A stretch of DNA of 64,000 bases from Subsaxibacter sp. CAU 1640 (lineage in GTDB: Bacteria; Bacteroidota; Bacteroidia; Flavobacteriales; Flavobacteriaceae): assembly GCF_023156585.1 (NCBI RefSeq), contig NZ_JALNMI010000003.1:434001-498000 (forward strand), given 5' to 3'. Both the position numbers and the translations under genes were made by a program. Under the pieces are notes generated by a model. That model saw only the letters and a program-made list of their open reading frames with translations, was not told where the DNA came from and searched no databases. Shown in pieces: positions 24,601-30,346 of the stretch. Numbering within the stretch: position 1 is the first letter of the stretch; each line of letters begins with the position of its first letter.

Positions 24601-24863
24601 GACAAGTGAATTAATAACGTTGCCCACTTTTCTTTTCTCCATAGACGATATCTAGAAATATTGCCAATAAAATTGATCACGAAAAAGACCATAATCGACT
24701 CGAACCACCAAGCATTGTAAATCAATGTACGTGTATAAGGCGTTGGAGACGTATCCATATTTCTGTCCATAATGGTTCCTGTTGCCATAGCGACAGCAAA
24801 AACAACAAACAAAATGGCGGTTAGACGGGTTGAAAAAAGAATGTTAGCAAGTTTTTTTTGCAT
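21603..24863 (-). CDS. ccsBA: Fused ResB/CcsA cytochrome c biogenesis protein (CcsBA)
   Basis: From the ATG at 24863 (MQKKLANILFSTRL) the protein has 1086 residues; an upstream in-frame ATG at 24890 is possible. The N-terminal part resembles ResB/CcsB, with membrane helices around TRLTAILFVVF, YNAWWFESIM and YVGYFLLYLSLL and a large periplasmic section. A second exported section follows (residues near 500-760). The C-terminal part is CcsA, with the heme-handling WWD-type motif ESWGRYWGWDPKETWAL and the HMRLVPG histidine. It exports heme and ligates it to apocytochrome c (system II). One-piece CcsBA is usual in Bacteroidota. A -7 element lies at 24904-24911. Confidence 0.92.
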   Translation of the reverse strand: MQKKLANILFSTRLTAILFVVFAVAMATGTIMDRNMDTSPTPYTRTLIYNAWWFESIMVFFVINFIGNISRYRLWRKEKWATLLIHLSFIFIIVGAFVTRYISYEGMMAIREGATENQFLSQKTYITAYIDGDYAVNGVAQRRRVEKEVDFSPRLDNDFKIETEYNGKPIIIELEKFIKGAEKDIVPDESGEEYLKLVEAGDGQSHNHFLKAGQVQSIHNVLISLDKHTEGAINITNTPDGLTIESPFEGEYMTMATRAQGLLVKDSVQPLMLRSRYIIGNMAIVFPKPVVKGTFDIVKKPQILKGDEDGVVMKVTANGKTERFKLLGATGMNNPFEQIEMGDLDISMKYGSKIMELPFSIKLNDFIGQKYPGTEKSYSSYESKVTVLDEKEGDFDYHIYMNHILDHRGYRFFQASFDPDEKGTILSVNHDFWGTWITYVGYFLLYLSLLAILFDKNTRFADLKRMLEKVKKQKHKVVTVLLLFISTLGFAQVHSEDGHNFSKPLKAQIDSILTANITPKGHADKFGHMVVQDYSGRMMPMNTYASEMLRKLSKHDTYEDFDANQVFLSINESPLLWYNVPIIYLKPKKADTIRSIIGVSKDQKYVTLVDFFDESGGYKLSPYLDEAYKAQIPNGSQKEFKEADQRVNLLYNVIEGRAIKIFPVPNDDNNKWISPKEFREEGYREKIEDTLYGNFINNGFSAYMLTLNNAKQTGDFSKAENILTGIKKSQQKYGSEVMLSDKKIDTEIKYNKYDIFKKLFSWYMYAGVLMLIFVILQIFYDQNKFVNSTVKFFRWVVVGLFLLHTIGLSVRWYISGHAPWSDAYESMIYVAWSTMLFGLLVGISRKSEKIDKDDISGIVLAILGKSKNSDLTIASGAFVTSTILMVAHWNWMDPAIANLQPVLDSYWLMIHVAVIVMSYGPFTLGMILGVVSLFLMAFTTKNNKDKMLLNIKELTIINEMALTVGLVLLTIGNFLGGMWANESWGRYWGWDPKETWALISIMVYAFVIHMRLVPGLRGRYGFNLASIIAFASILMTYFGVNFYLSGLHAYASGDQIISFQFIALTAAIVAILGFFAYRKYKVFYKK

Positions 24864-24903
24864 GATAGAAGAACTATAATTTGAAGCCAAAATTTTAGCT
24901 GTG

Positions 24904-24911
24904 CAAATTTA
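24904..24911 (-). promoter_or_regulatory. Bacteroidota -7 promoter element for ccsBA
   Basis: CAAATTTA on the plus strand reads TAAATTTG on the minus strand, a full TAnnTTTG match, 41 nt before the preferred ccsBA start. Confidence 0.5.
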
Positions 24912-24970
24912 GTGCTTTTAGTTGAGTTGGATTGGGTAAAAAGGTGTTAAAATTCTGATGTTTCTATGAT

Positions 24971-25372
24971 TCACTTTATCCTTGCCTGAAAGATATTCAA
25001 GTAGAGAAATGTACCCATTTTTCTGGCGCGACGTTTGGCATTTTCAGCGATGTCACCTTCAAACAATTCATCAATAGTCGCAAACCAAAGATTCAACCAT
25101 ATTCCAAAATGAAGTTCTATAATGCTATGATTGTTTTCTTTATCGACCTTTACATGTACTTCCAAAGGATTGCCATAATATTTATGCTCAAGTTTTTTAG
25201 TGAGAAACAAACTCGTTTCCCAAAAGCTTGTCAAACGATTGATGTGCTCATCCCAATCCTTGATGATCGGATTGAAAAATGGTCCTAAAACGGCATCTTT
25301 CCTTACTTTTTTGTAAAATTCAGAAACAAGCAAATGTACATCGTCCCTATTTTGAATATCGTGCTTTTGCAT
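24971..25372 (-). CDS. Group III truncated hemoglobin
   Basis: The 133-residue protein matches group III (P-type) truncated globins, including the FYKKVRKDAVLGPFFNP opening and the KKLEHKYYGNP segment. The probable proximal heme ligand is H88 in HFGIWLNLW, followed by the ARRARKMG helix near the end. These proteins bind O2 or NO; roles in NO or peroxide handling have been proposed. The gene lies directly upstream of ccsBA on the same strand, which may reflect shared heme or respiratory functions. A -7 promoter box ends only 6 nt before the start codon, which would give an almost leaderless mRNA. Confidence 0.9.
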   Translation of the reverse strand: MQKHDIQNRDDVHLLVSEFYKKVRKDAVLGPFFNPIIKDWDEHINRLTSFWETSLFLTKKLEHKYYGNPLEVHVKVDKENNHSIIELHFGIWLNLWFATIDELFEGDIAENAKRRARKMGTFLYLNIFQARIK

Positions 25373-25378
25373 TGTTCA

Positions 25379-25386
25379 CAAAGATA
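25379..25386 (-). promoter_or_regulatory. -7 promoter element abutting the truncated hemoglobin start
   Basis: CAAAGATA on the plus strand reads TATCTTTG on the minus strand. Six nt separate it from the ATG at 25372, so a start site at the usual distance would fall on or next to the start codon. Confidence 0.5.
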
Positions 25387-25432
25387 AACCACAAGGCTTT
25401 TATTTCATAGTTAACTTATTTATTTTAGCAGA

Positions 25433-26200
25433 ATGATTTCAGTAGTACTTCTTGGCGCTGGAAATGTTGCCACACATTTATTCAAAGCATTTCAAAAATC
25501 TGAAGACGTTGTTGTAAAACAATGGTTCAACAGACATTTGGAAGCCATTCAAACCTATAAAAATGAGGTAGAAGTCACAGATGCGCTATCTGATTTAAAA
25601 GAAGCTGACGTTTACATTATTGCGGTAAGCGATGATGCCATTTCAGATTTGTCATCAGAGCTTCCTTTCAGGGGACGACTGGTAGTTCATACTTCTGGCA
25701 GTGTTGGCATTCACGATCTGGACAAAAAGAACGAACGTGGTGTTTTTTATCCGCTTCAAACTTTTAGCAAGGATGCAGATGTTGACTTTAAAAATGTGCC
25801 GATTTGTATTGAAGTGATTGACAAGGAACATTTAAAAGTCTTGAAATCATTGGCTGATGCGCTCAATAGTAAAAGCCAACGTGTCAATACAAACCAACGT
25901 CGTGCATTGCACTTGGCTGCTGTGTATGTAAATAATTTTACGAATCAATTGTACCGGGTAGCACACGAAATTACAGAATCGGAAGGTGTGGATTTTGACA
26001 TTCTCAAACCTTTGATATTGGAAACAGCCAAAAAGGTTCAGAACTTGTCACCATATATGGCACAAACTGGTCCAGCAAAACGCAATGACAAACGCACCAT
26101 CAAAAAACATTTAAAACTCTTGGAAAACGAGCATCACAAAGCTATTTATGAGCTCCTCACCTCCTCTATTCAACACACGCATGGAAGAAAAAAGTTATAA
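25433..26200 (+). CDS. Rossmann-fold and DUF2520 domain protein
   Basis: The 255-residue protein begins with a dinucleotide-binding motif, VVLLGAGNVATHLFKAF (residues 4-20). A Rossmann domain (to about residue 120) follows, with VYIIAVSDDAI, VVHTSGSVG and GVFYPLQTFSK. The C-terminal DUF2520 helical domain includes LAAVYVNNFTNQLY. It resembles ketopantoate or F420-dependent NADP reductases, but no substrate is known. It is the first gene of a conserved flavobacterial run with kdsC, a prenyltransferase and maf; kdsC overlaps its end by 20 nt. Confidence 0.85.
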   Translation: MISVVLLGAGNVATHLFKAFQKSEDVVVKQWFNRHLEAIQTYKNEVEVTDALSDLKEADVYIIAVSDDAISDLSSELPFRGRLVVHTSGSVGIHDLDKKNERGVFYPLQTFSKDADVDFKNVPICIEVIDKEHLKVLKSLADALNSKSQRVNTNQRRALHLAAVYVNNFTNQLYRVAHEITESEGVDFDILKPLILETAKKVQNLSPYMAQTGPAKRNDKRTIKKHLKLLENEHHKAIYELLTSSIQHTHGRKKL

Positions 26201-26711
26201 AGAATATCTCAATCACATTACCACATTTTTGTTTGACGTCGATGGCGTTTTGACAGATGGAACCATTGCATTGACCACTTCGGGTGAAATGTTACGGACA
26301 ATGCATACAAAAGATGGATATGCGATGAAAACAGCATTGCAGGCAGGTTATAACATTTGTATCATTTCAGGTGGTTCAAACGAAGGTGTTAGAATGCGCT
26401 TGAAAGGTCTCGGAGTAACCGATGTGTATCTCGGAGCACACAATAAGATTGAGCAATTCAAGGAATATCTTGAAGCTAATAACATCAAGGCTGAAAACGT
26501 GCTGTATATGGGCGACGATATTCCTGATTTTCCTGTGATGAAGTTGGTAGGGTTGCCAACCTGTCCGCAAGATGCAGTTCCTGAAATCAAAGCGATTTCA
26601 AAATATGTATCGCATAAAAATGGAGGAAAAGGCTGCGTAAGGGATGTGATTGAACAGGTTTTGAAAGTTCAAGGTAAATGGAACAGTGATTTTAGTGCGA
26701 AATATGATTAG
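26181..26711 (+). CDS. kdsC: KdsC-type 3-deoxy-D-manno-octulosonate 8-phosphate phosphatase
   Basis: From the ATG at 26181 (MEEKSYKEYLNHI) the protein has 176 residues, the normal size for the cap-less KdsC branch of the HAD family. Motif I is FLFDVDGVLTDG, motif II ISGG, and motif IV MGDDIPDFPVM, which precede the CPQDAVPEIK stretch typical of KdsC. It removes phosphate from Kdo-8-P to give Kdo for lipopolysaccharide. An earlier in-frame start at 26148 lies well inside the DUF2520 gene and is less likely. Its start overlaps the DUF2520 gene by 20 nt, which suggests translational coupling. Confidence 0.9.
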   Translation: MEEKSYKEYLNHITTFLFDVDGVLTDGTIALTTSGEMLRTMHTKDGYAMKTALQAGYNICIISGGSNEGVRMRLKGLGVTDVYLGAHNKIEQFKEYLEANNIKAENVLYMGDDIPDFPVMKLVGLPTCPQDAVPEIKAISKYVSHKNGGKGCVRDVIEQVLKVQGKWNSDFSAKYD

Positions 26712-26753
26712 TCGACAGTCGCAGCATTCAGTCATCAGTCTAAAAAATAAAAT

Positions 26754-26954
26754 ATGAAAACATTCAAATATGTTTTAATTGCAGTTTTGATATTTGTAGT
26801 AACAGTCACTGGGTATTACACTATTAAAAGATACATTATCAACGACGGATTAAAAGGCATCAGTCCAGATAACATTTTAAATATCTGCTTGTTCTTGATT
26901 TTGCCAATCATCATTGGTTTGTTCATAATAAAACGTCTTGAAAAGAAACGTTAG
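26754..26954 (+). CDS. Small two-helix membrane protein
   Basis: The 66-residue product has two hydrophobic helices (about 6-24 and 41-60) joined by a short polar loop and ends in KRLEKKR, a positive cytosolic anchor. I recognise no family. It lies 42 nt after kdsC, behind a degenerate short-repeat stretch (26711-26740). It overlaps the next open frame by 17 nt, so the two may be translationally coupled. Confidence 0.5.
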   Translation: MKTFKYVLIAVLIFVVTVTGYYTIKRYIINDGLKGISPDNILNICLFLILPIIIGLFIIKRLEKKR

Positions 26955-27255
26955 AAGACATAAAACAGGTTTTGGATATATTGGGTCTGGAAATAGCCTT
27001 AATGTATTCAACAGAAAACCTCATCGTCCATTTTCTGAATTGAAGTATAAATTGAATTCTGAAAGTTTAAAACTTCTTCAAACTGAATTTGATTCCGAAG
27101 AGCTAACAGATGCTCAAAGAGCGCAGATAAAAGAAAATGTCAGAAAATCAACTAAAGGCAAATCCATTAAAATTGCAATCGTAACCTTTATTTTTATTCT
27201 GCTATTCATTATTATTGCCATCGAAATGCTAAATGGTGTTTTAAATATAGATTAA
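26938..27255 (+). CDS. Small protein with one C-terminal membrane helix, TTG start
   Basis: The 105-residue product has a soluble basic N-terminus (RRHKTGFGYIGSGNSLNVFNRK), a central helical, charged region (TEFDSEELTDAQRAQIKENV) and one membrane helix at about residues 79-98 (AIVTFIFILLFIIIAIEML). The frame has no ATG at its beginning; TTG at 26938 is the only upstream candidate and overlaps the previous gene by 17 nt, so coupling from that gene is plausible. I recall similar unnamed flavobacterial proteins with FGYIGSGNS near the start, but no function is known. Confidence 0.5.
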   Translation: MKRNVRRHKTGFGYIGSGNSLNVFNRKPHRPFSELKYKLNSESLKLLQTEFDSEELTDAQRAQIKENVRKSTKGKSIKIAIVTFIFILLFIIIAIEMLNGVLNID

Positions 27256-27274
27256 TCTTAATTACGTATCAAAT

Positions 27275-28156
27275 ATGAATTTTATGACTTCAAAAATTTT
27301 ATTTTTCTTCTTGTTTTTTACATGTATATCATATTCTCAATCATTTACAGGTGAAGACATTTTAGGAGCATGGATAGTTGAAACGGCTGAAATCAATCCA
27401 AAAATTTTTCTTGAAAACAAAAAAGAGACGCAAGAGCAAATAAAGTCAGCCCTCATAGGTTCTAAATTTTACTTTACTAAAACTGATTTGGTGAAAATGG
27501 AGTTAAACGGCGAGTTACCTGAACCTTTCAATAACAAAATGTTCAACCAGGTTTTTTATTACAGAATAAAAAATAATCTTATTCAAATAGGTCACGATAA
27601 ATACTCTACCGATATTATGACTATTGCAGTCAAATCAATGCCAGATGGATTCATCTTAGATTTTTTAGGAGTTACAGCAGAAATTAAACCTATAGACAGT
27701 AAATTCAAGCTTAAATTTGACAAAGAAACGGAAAAGTCATTTGAGTTTATAAGACCCTCAAAACCATTGCTTTTTGTCAACATTCCTGAAAACGAAATAT
27801 ATAATTATGACCAAATACAGCGTCCACCTGTTTCATACAATTGTGACGATACTTTGATGTTGGAAGAACAAAAAGATTGTTTAGCTGACAGTTTCGTTAT
27901 GTATGTTAATAGAAAGTTCAACACAGGTTTAGGCAAGAAATTGGGAGTTTCAGGAAAATTTAGAATCGAAACTGAATTCATAATTGATAAAGATGGTGAC
28001 ATTATAAACATTAAATCAAAAAGCCCAGTTGAGGAATTGTCAAATGAGGCTACAAGGATAATAAATTTGATGCCTCGATTTAAGCCTGCATTAATAAATG
28101 ATGAGGCAGTAAATGTATCTTATCAACTTCCTATCACATTTTCAATTCAAGATTAA
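27275..28156 (+). CDS. Exported protein with TonB C-terminal-like domain
   Basis: The 293-residue product has a signal peptide (SKILFFFLFFTCISYSQ); a second ATG at 27284 could be the real start. The middle part is unassigned. Residues 200-290 resemble the TonB C-terminal (energy-transducer) fold, with GKFRIETEFIIDKDGDI and RFKPALINDEAVNVSYQLPITF. In Bacteroidota such domains often appear in exported proteins that are not true TonB; here there is a cleavable signal instead of the usual membrane anchor with a Pro-rich linker. The last base of its stop codon is the first base of the next start (TAATG), so translation is coupled to the prenyltransferase gene. Confidence 0.65.
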   Translation: MNFMTSKILFFFLFFTCISYSQSFTGEDILGAWIVETAEINPKIFLENKKETQEQIKSALIGSKFYFTKTDLVKMELNGELPEPFNNKMFNQVFYYRIKNNLIQIGHDKYSTDIMTIAVKSMPDGFILDFLGVTAEIKPIDSKFKLKFDKETEKSFEFIRPSKPLLFVNIPENEIYNYDQIQRPPVSYNCDDTLMLEEQKDCLADSFVMYVNRKFNTGLGKKLGVSGKFRIETEFIIDKDGDIINIKSKSPVEELSNEATRIINLMPRFKPALINDEAVNVSYQLPITFSIQD

Positions 28157-29070
28157 TGGCCATTCTCAACCTCATCCGCTGGAAAAATCTTTTAATGATT
28201 GCCTTAATGCAATTGCTCGTCAAATATGCGCTTTTGGAACCTTTTGAAGCAGATTATATGTTCAATTGGTTTGGAATTACCTTGCTTATTGTGGCAACGC
28301 TTTGCCTTGCCGCTGCTGGCAACATTATCAATGATATTTATGATTTGGATACGGATAATGTCAACAGACCAACCAAGGTGATTATAGGTAAAAAGGTATC
28401 TGAAAAAACGGCGTATAATCTGTTTTTTGCTTTCAACATTATCGGAATCCTGATAGGTTTCTACTTATCACATTTGGTGGGAAGAAGTGGTTTCTTTGCA
28501 CTTTTTGTCATTATTTCTGGCTTGCTGTATGTGTATGCTTCATATCTGAAGCAAACGCTTTTGGTAGGGAACATTGTGGTTTCTGTTATGGTCGCTATGA
28601 GCATTCTGATTGTTGGGCTCTTCGAACTTCTGCCTGCCATCACACCTCAAAATCAGCAGGTGCAATTGTTTTTCTTTAAGATATTGCTCGATTATGCGTT
28701 GTTTGCCTTTATCATCAATTTGATTCGGGAAATTGCCAAAGATCTGGAAGATGTTGATGGCGATTACAAAGCTGGTATGAATACCTTGCCCATTGCCATC
28801 GGACGTGAGCGCGCCGCAAAAGTGTTGTTTGGACTGACATTTATCCCGCTTTTTGGGGTGGTGTACTATGTGATGACCTATATGTACAAACAACAGATTG
28901 CTGTTGGCTATTTCTTGCTTTTCATCATTGCACCTTTACTTTACATTTCAATCAAATCTTTTAGTGCCAAATCAAAAAAGGAGTTTCACCACATCAGCAA
29001 CATGCTTAAATTAGTGATGTTGTTCGGGATGCTCTCATTACTTTTATATCGATTTATTTTGATGTCATAA
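28156..29070 (+). CDS. UbiA-family prenyltransferase, geranylgeranylglycerol-phosphate type
   Basis: The 304-residue membrane protein has about nine helices and both Asp-rich motifs of the UbiA superfamily: NIINDIYDLDTDNVNRP near residue 53 and DLEDVDGDYKAGMNTLP near 195. These bind the magnesium-diphosphate of the prenyl donor. By similarity to annotated Bacteroidota proteins it belongs to the digeranylgeranylglyceryl-phosphate synthase branch, a family best known from archaeal lipid synthesis. The real product in this organism is not established and could be a quinone or another prenyl lipid. It starts on the stop codon of the preceding gene and ends on the start of maf (both TAATG). Confidence 0.8.
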   Translation: MAILNLIRWKNLLMIALMQLLVKYALLEPFEADYMFNWFGITLLIVATLCLAAAGNIINDIYDLDTDNVNRPTKVIIGKKVSEKTAYNLFFAFNIIGILIGFYLSHLVGRSGFFALFVIISGLLYVYASYLKQTLLVGNIVVSVMVAMSILIVGLFELLPAITPQNQQVQLFFFKILLDYALFAFIINLIREIAKDLEDVDGDYKAGMNTLPIAIGRERAAKVLFGLTFIPLFGVVYYVMTYMYKQQIAVGYFLLFIIAPLLYISIKSFSAKSKKEFHHISNMLKLVMLFGMLSLLLYRFILMS

Positions 29071-29657
29071 TGCTCAATCAAAAATTAAAAAACTATACCA
29101 TCATTCTTGCTTCGGGTTCTCCCAGAAGGCAACAGTTTTTTAAAGATTTGGGTATAGATGTGGAGATTCGGCTTAAGCCTGTTGTCGAAGAATTTCCACA
29201 GCGCTTGGTCCACTTTGAAATCAGTGATTACTTGGCACAATTGAAAGCGATTCCTTTTAAGGATAGTTTAAAAGCAAATGAAATTCTCATCACAAGTGAT
29301 ACCATCGTTTGGCACAACCAAAAAGCTCTTGGAAAACCACGAAGCCGCGACGAAGCATTTCAAATGATTCAATCAATGAGCAACACCACGCACGAGGTCA
29401 TCACATCTGTTTGCTTTACAACTTCAGAAAAAGAAAAGACCTTGAATTCTGTGACGAAAGTGACTTTCAAAAAACTCACGGATGACGAAATAAACTTCTA
29501 CATAGATACCTACAAACCCTTTGACAAGGCTGGTGCTTATGGCATTCAGGAATGGATTGGACTGATTGGTGTGACAAAAATCGAAGGTTCTTATTTTAAT
29601 GTAATGGGTCTGCCGACAGATTTGGTTTATAAAACCCTCTCGGAGATTGTTAAGTAA
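29070..29657 (+). CDS. maf: Maf family nucleotide pyrophosphatase
   Basis: The 195-residue protein carries the Maf signatures ILASGSPRRQQFFKDLG at the start, ITSDTIVWHNQKALGKP near residue 72 and DKAGAYGIQEWIG near 150. Maf/YhdE proteins hydrolyse dTTP, UTP and modified pyrimidine nucleotides to monophosphates and protect against their misuse. The gene overlaps the prenyltransferase stop by one base and closes the operon. Confidence 0.92.
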   Translation: MLNQKLKNYTIILASGSPRRQQFFKDLGIDVEIRLKPVVEEFPQRLVHFEISDYLAQLKAIPFKDSLKANEILITSDTIVWHNQKALGKPRSRDEAFQMIQSMSNTTHEVITSVCFTTSEKEKTLNSVTKVTFKKLTDDEINFYIDTYKPFDKAGAYGIQEWIGLIGVTKIEGSYFNVMGLPTDLVYKTLSEIVK

Positions 29658-29691
29658 ATCAAAAAAGCAGCTTTGTTTAAAGCTTCTGATT

Positions 29692-29699
29692 TATCTTTG
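29692..29699 (+). promoter_or_regulatory. Bacteroidota promoter for the MscS-like gene
   Basis: TATCTTTG fits TAnnTTTG and ends 24 nt before the ATG at 29724. A TTTG at 29672-29675 may act as the -33 element, at a slightly short spacing of 16 nt. Confidence 0.6.
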
Positions 29700-29723
29700 T
29701 GTTTCATTTTTTAAATACCGACT

Positions 29724-30266
29724 ATGTTTTTTGAAAAATACCAATTCGAGCTCATCACCACAGGATTTTTTCTATTGTTTTTGTTACTGGTACGATGGAT
29801 TCTAGTGATGCTGATCACAAAGATTTCTCGTAAACAAGGCATCAATTTGGCACGTATCCATTTGATGAATCGCTACGTATCAGTGACCTTACTCATTATC
29901 GGATTGCTGATTGTACCTTTTATTTTTGGTACACACGTTAAGGATTTGGCGCTCGTCTTCTCCTCTATTTTTGCGGTCATTGGTATCGGTTTGTTCGCCA
30001 TTTGGTCTATTTTGAGCAATATTACTTCTGGGATTATTATGTTCTTTTCATTTCCTTATAAGGTGGGTGACAAGATTCAGATTCACGATAAAGATTTTCC
30101 TTTGGAAGGCATCATCGAAGATATTCGTGCGTTTCAATTGCATTTAAGATTAGACAATGGCGATTTGGTCACCTATCCCAACAATTTGATACTTCAAAAG
30201 GCAGTTACTTTGGTTCAAAAAGATGCCATCGATGAACTCTTTGAAGATGGAACAGATTTGATTTAA
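29724..30266 (+). CDS. Small MscS-family mechanosensitive channel
   Basis: The 180-residue protein has three membrane helices (about residues 10-30, 52-70, 78-105) followed by the MscS beta domain (FFSFPYKVGDKIQIHDKDF, VTYPNNLILQKAV). It is shorter than E. coli MscS (286 residues) and lacks most of the C-terminal cage. It could conduct or act as a minimal tension-gated channel. It is a single gene with its own promoter and terminator. Confidence 0.85.
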   Translation: MFFEKYQFELITTGFFLLFLLLVRWILVMLITKISRKQGINLARIHLMNRYVSVTLLIIGLLIVPFIFGTHVKDLALVFSSIFAVIGIGLFAIWSILSNITSGIIMFFSFPYKVGDKIQIHDKDFPLEGIIEDIRAFQLHLRLDNGDLVTYPNNLILQKAVTLVQKDAIDELFEDGTDLI

Positions 30267-30285
30267 TCACGTTAAATAAACATTA

Positions 30286-30307
30286 AAACCAGCCTTTGCG
30301 CTGGTTT
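30286..30307 (+). terminator. Terminator after the MscS-like gene
   Basis: AAACCAGC (30286-30293) pairs with GCTGGTTT (30300-30307) around a 6-nt loop, followed by CTTTTTT. Confidence 0.85.
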
Positions 30308-30313
30308 CTTTTT

Positions 30314-30321
30314 TATATTTG
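30314..30321 (+). promoter_or_regulatory. Bacteroidota -7 promoter element of the PIG-L operon
   Basis: TATATTTG fits TAnnTTTG. It ends 25 nt before the ATG at 30347 and only 13 nt before an in-frame TTG at 30335, which favours the ATG. The TTTG inside the preceding terminator loop (30295-30298) lies upstream at a short 15-nt spacing. Confidence 0.6.
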
Positions 30322-30346
30322 GCACTAATGCCAATTGAAACTGATT

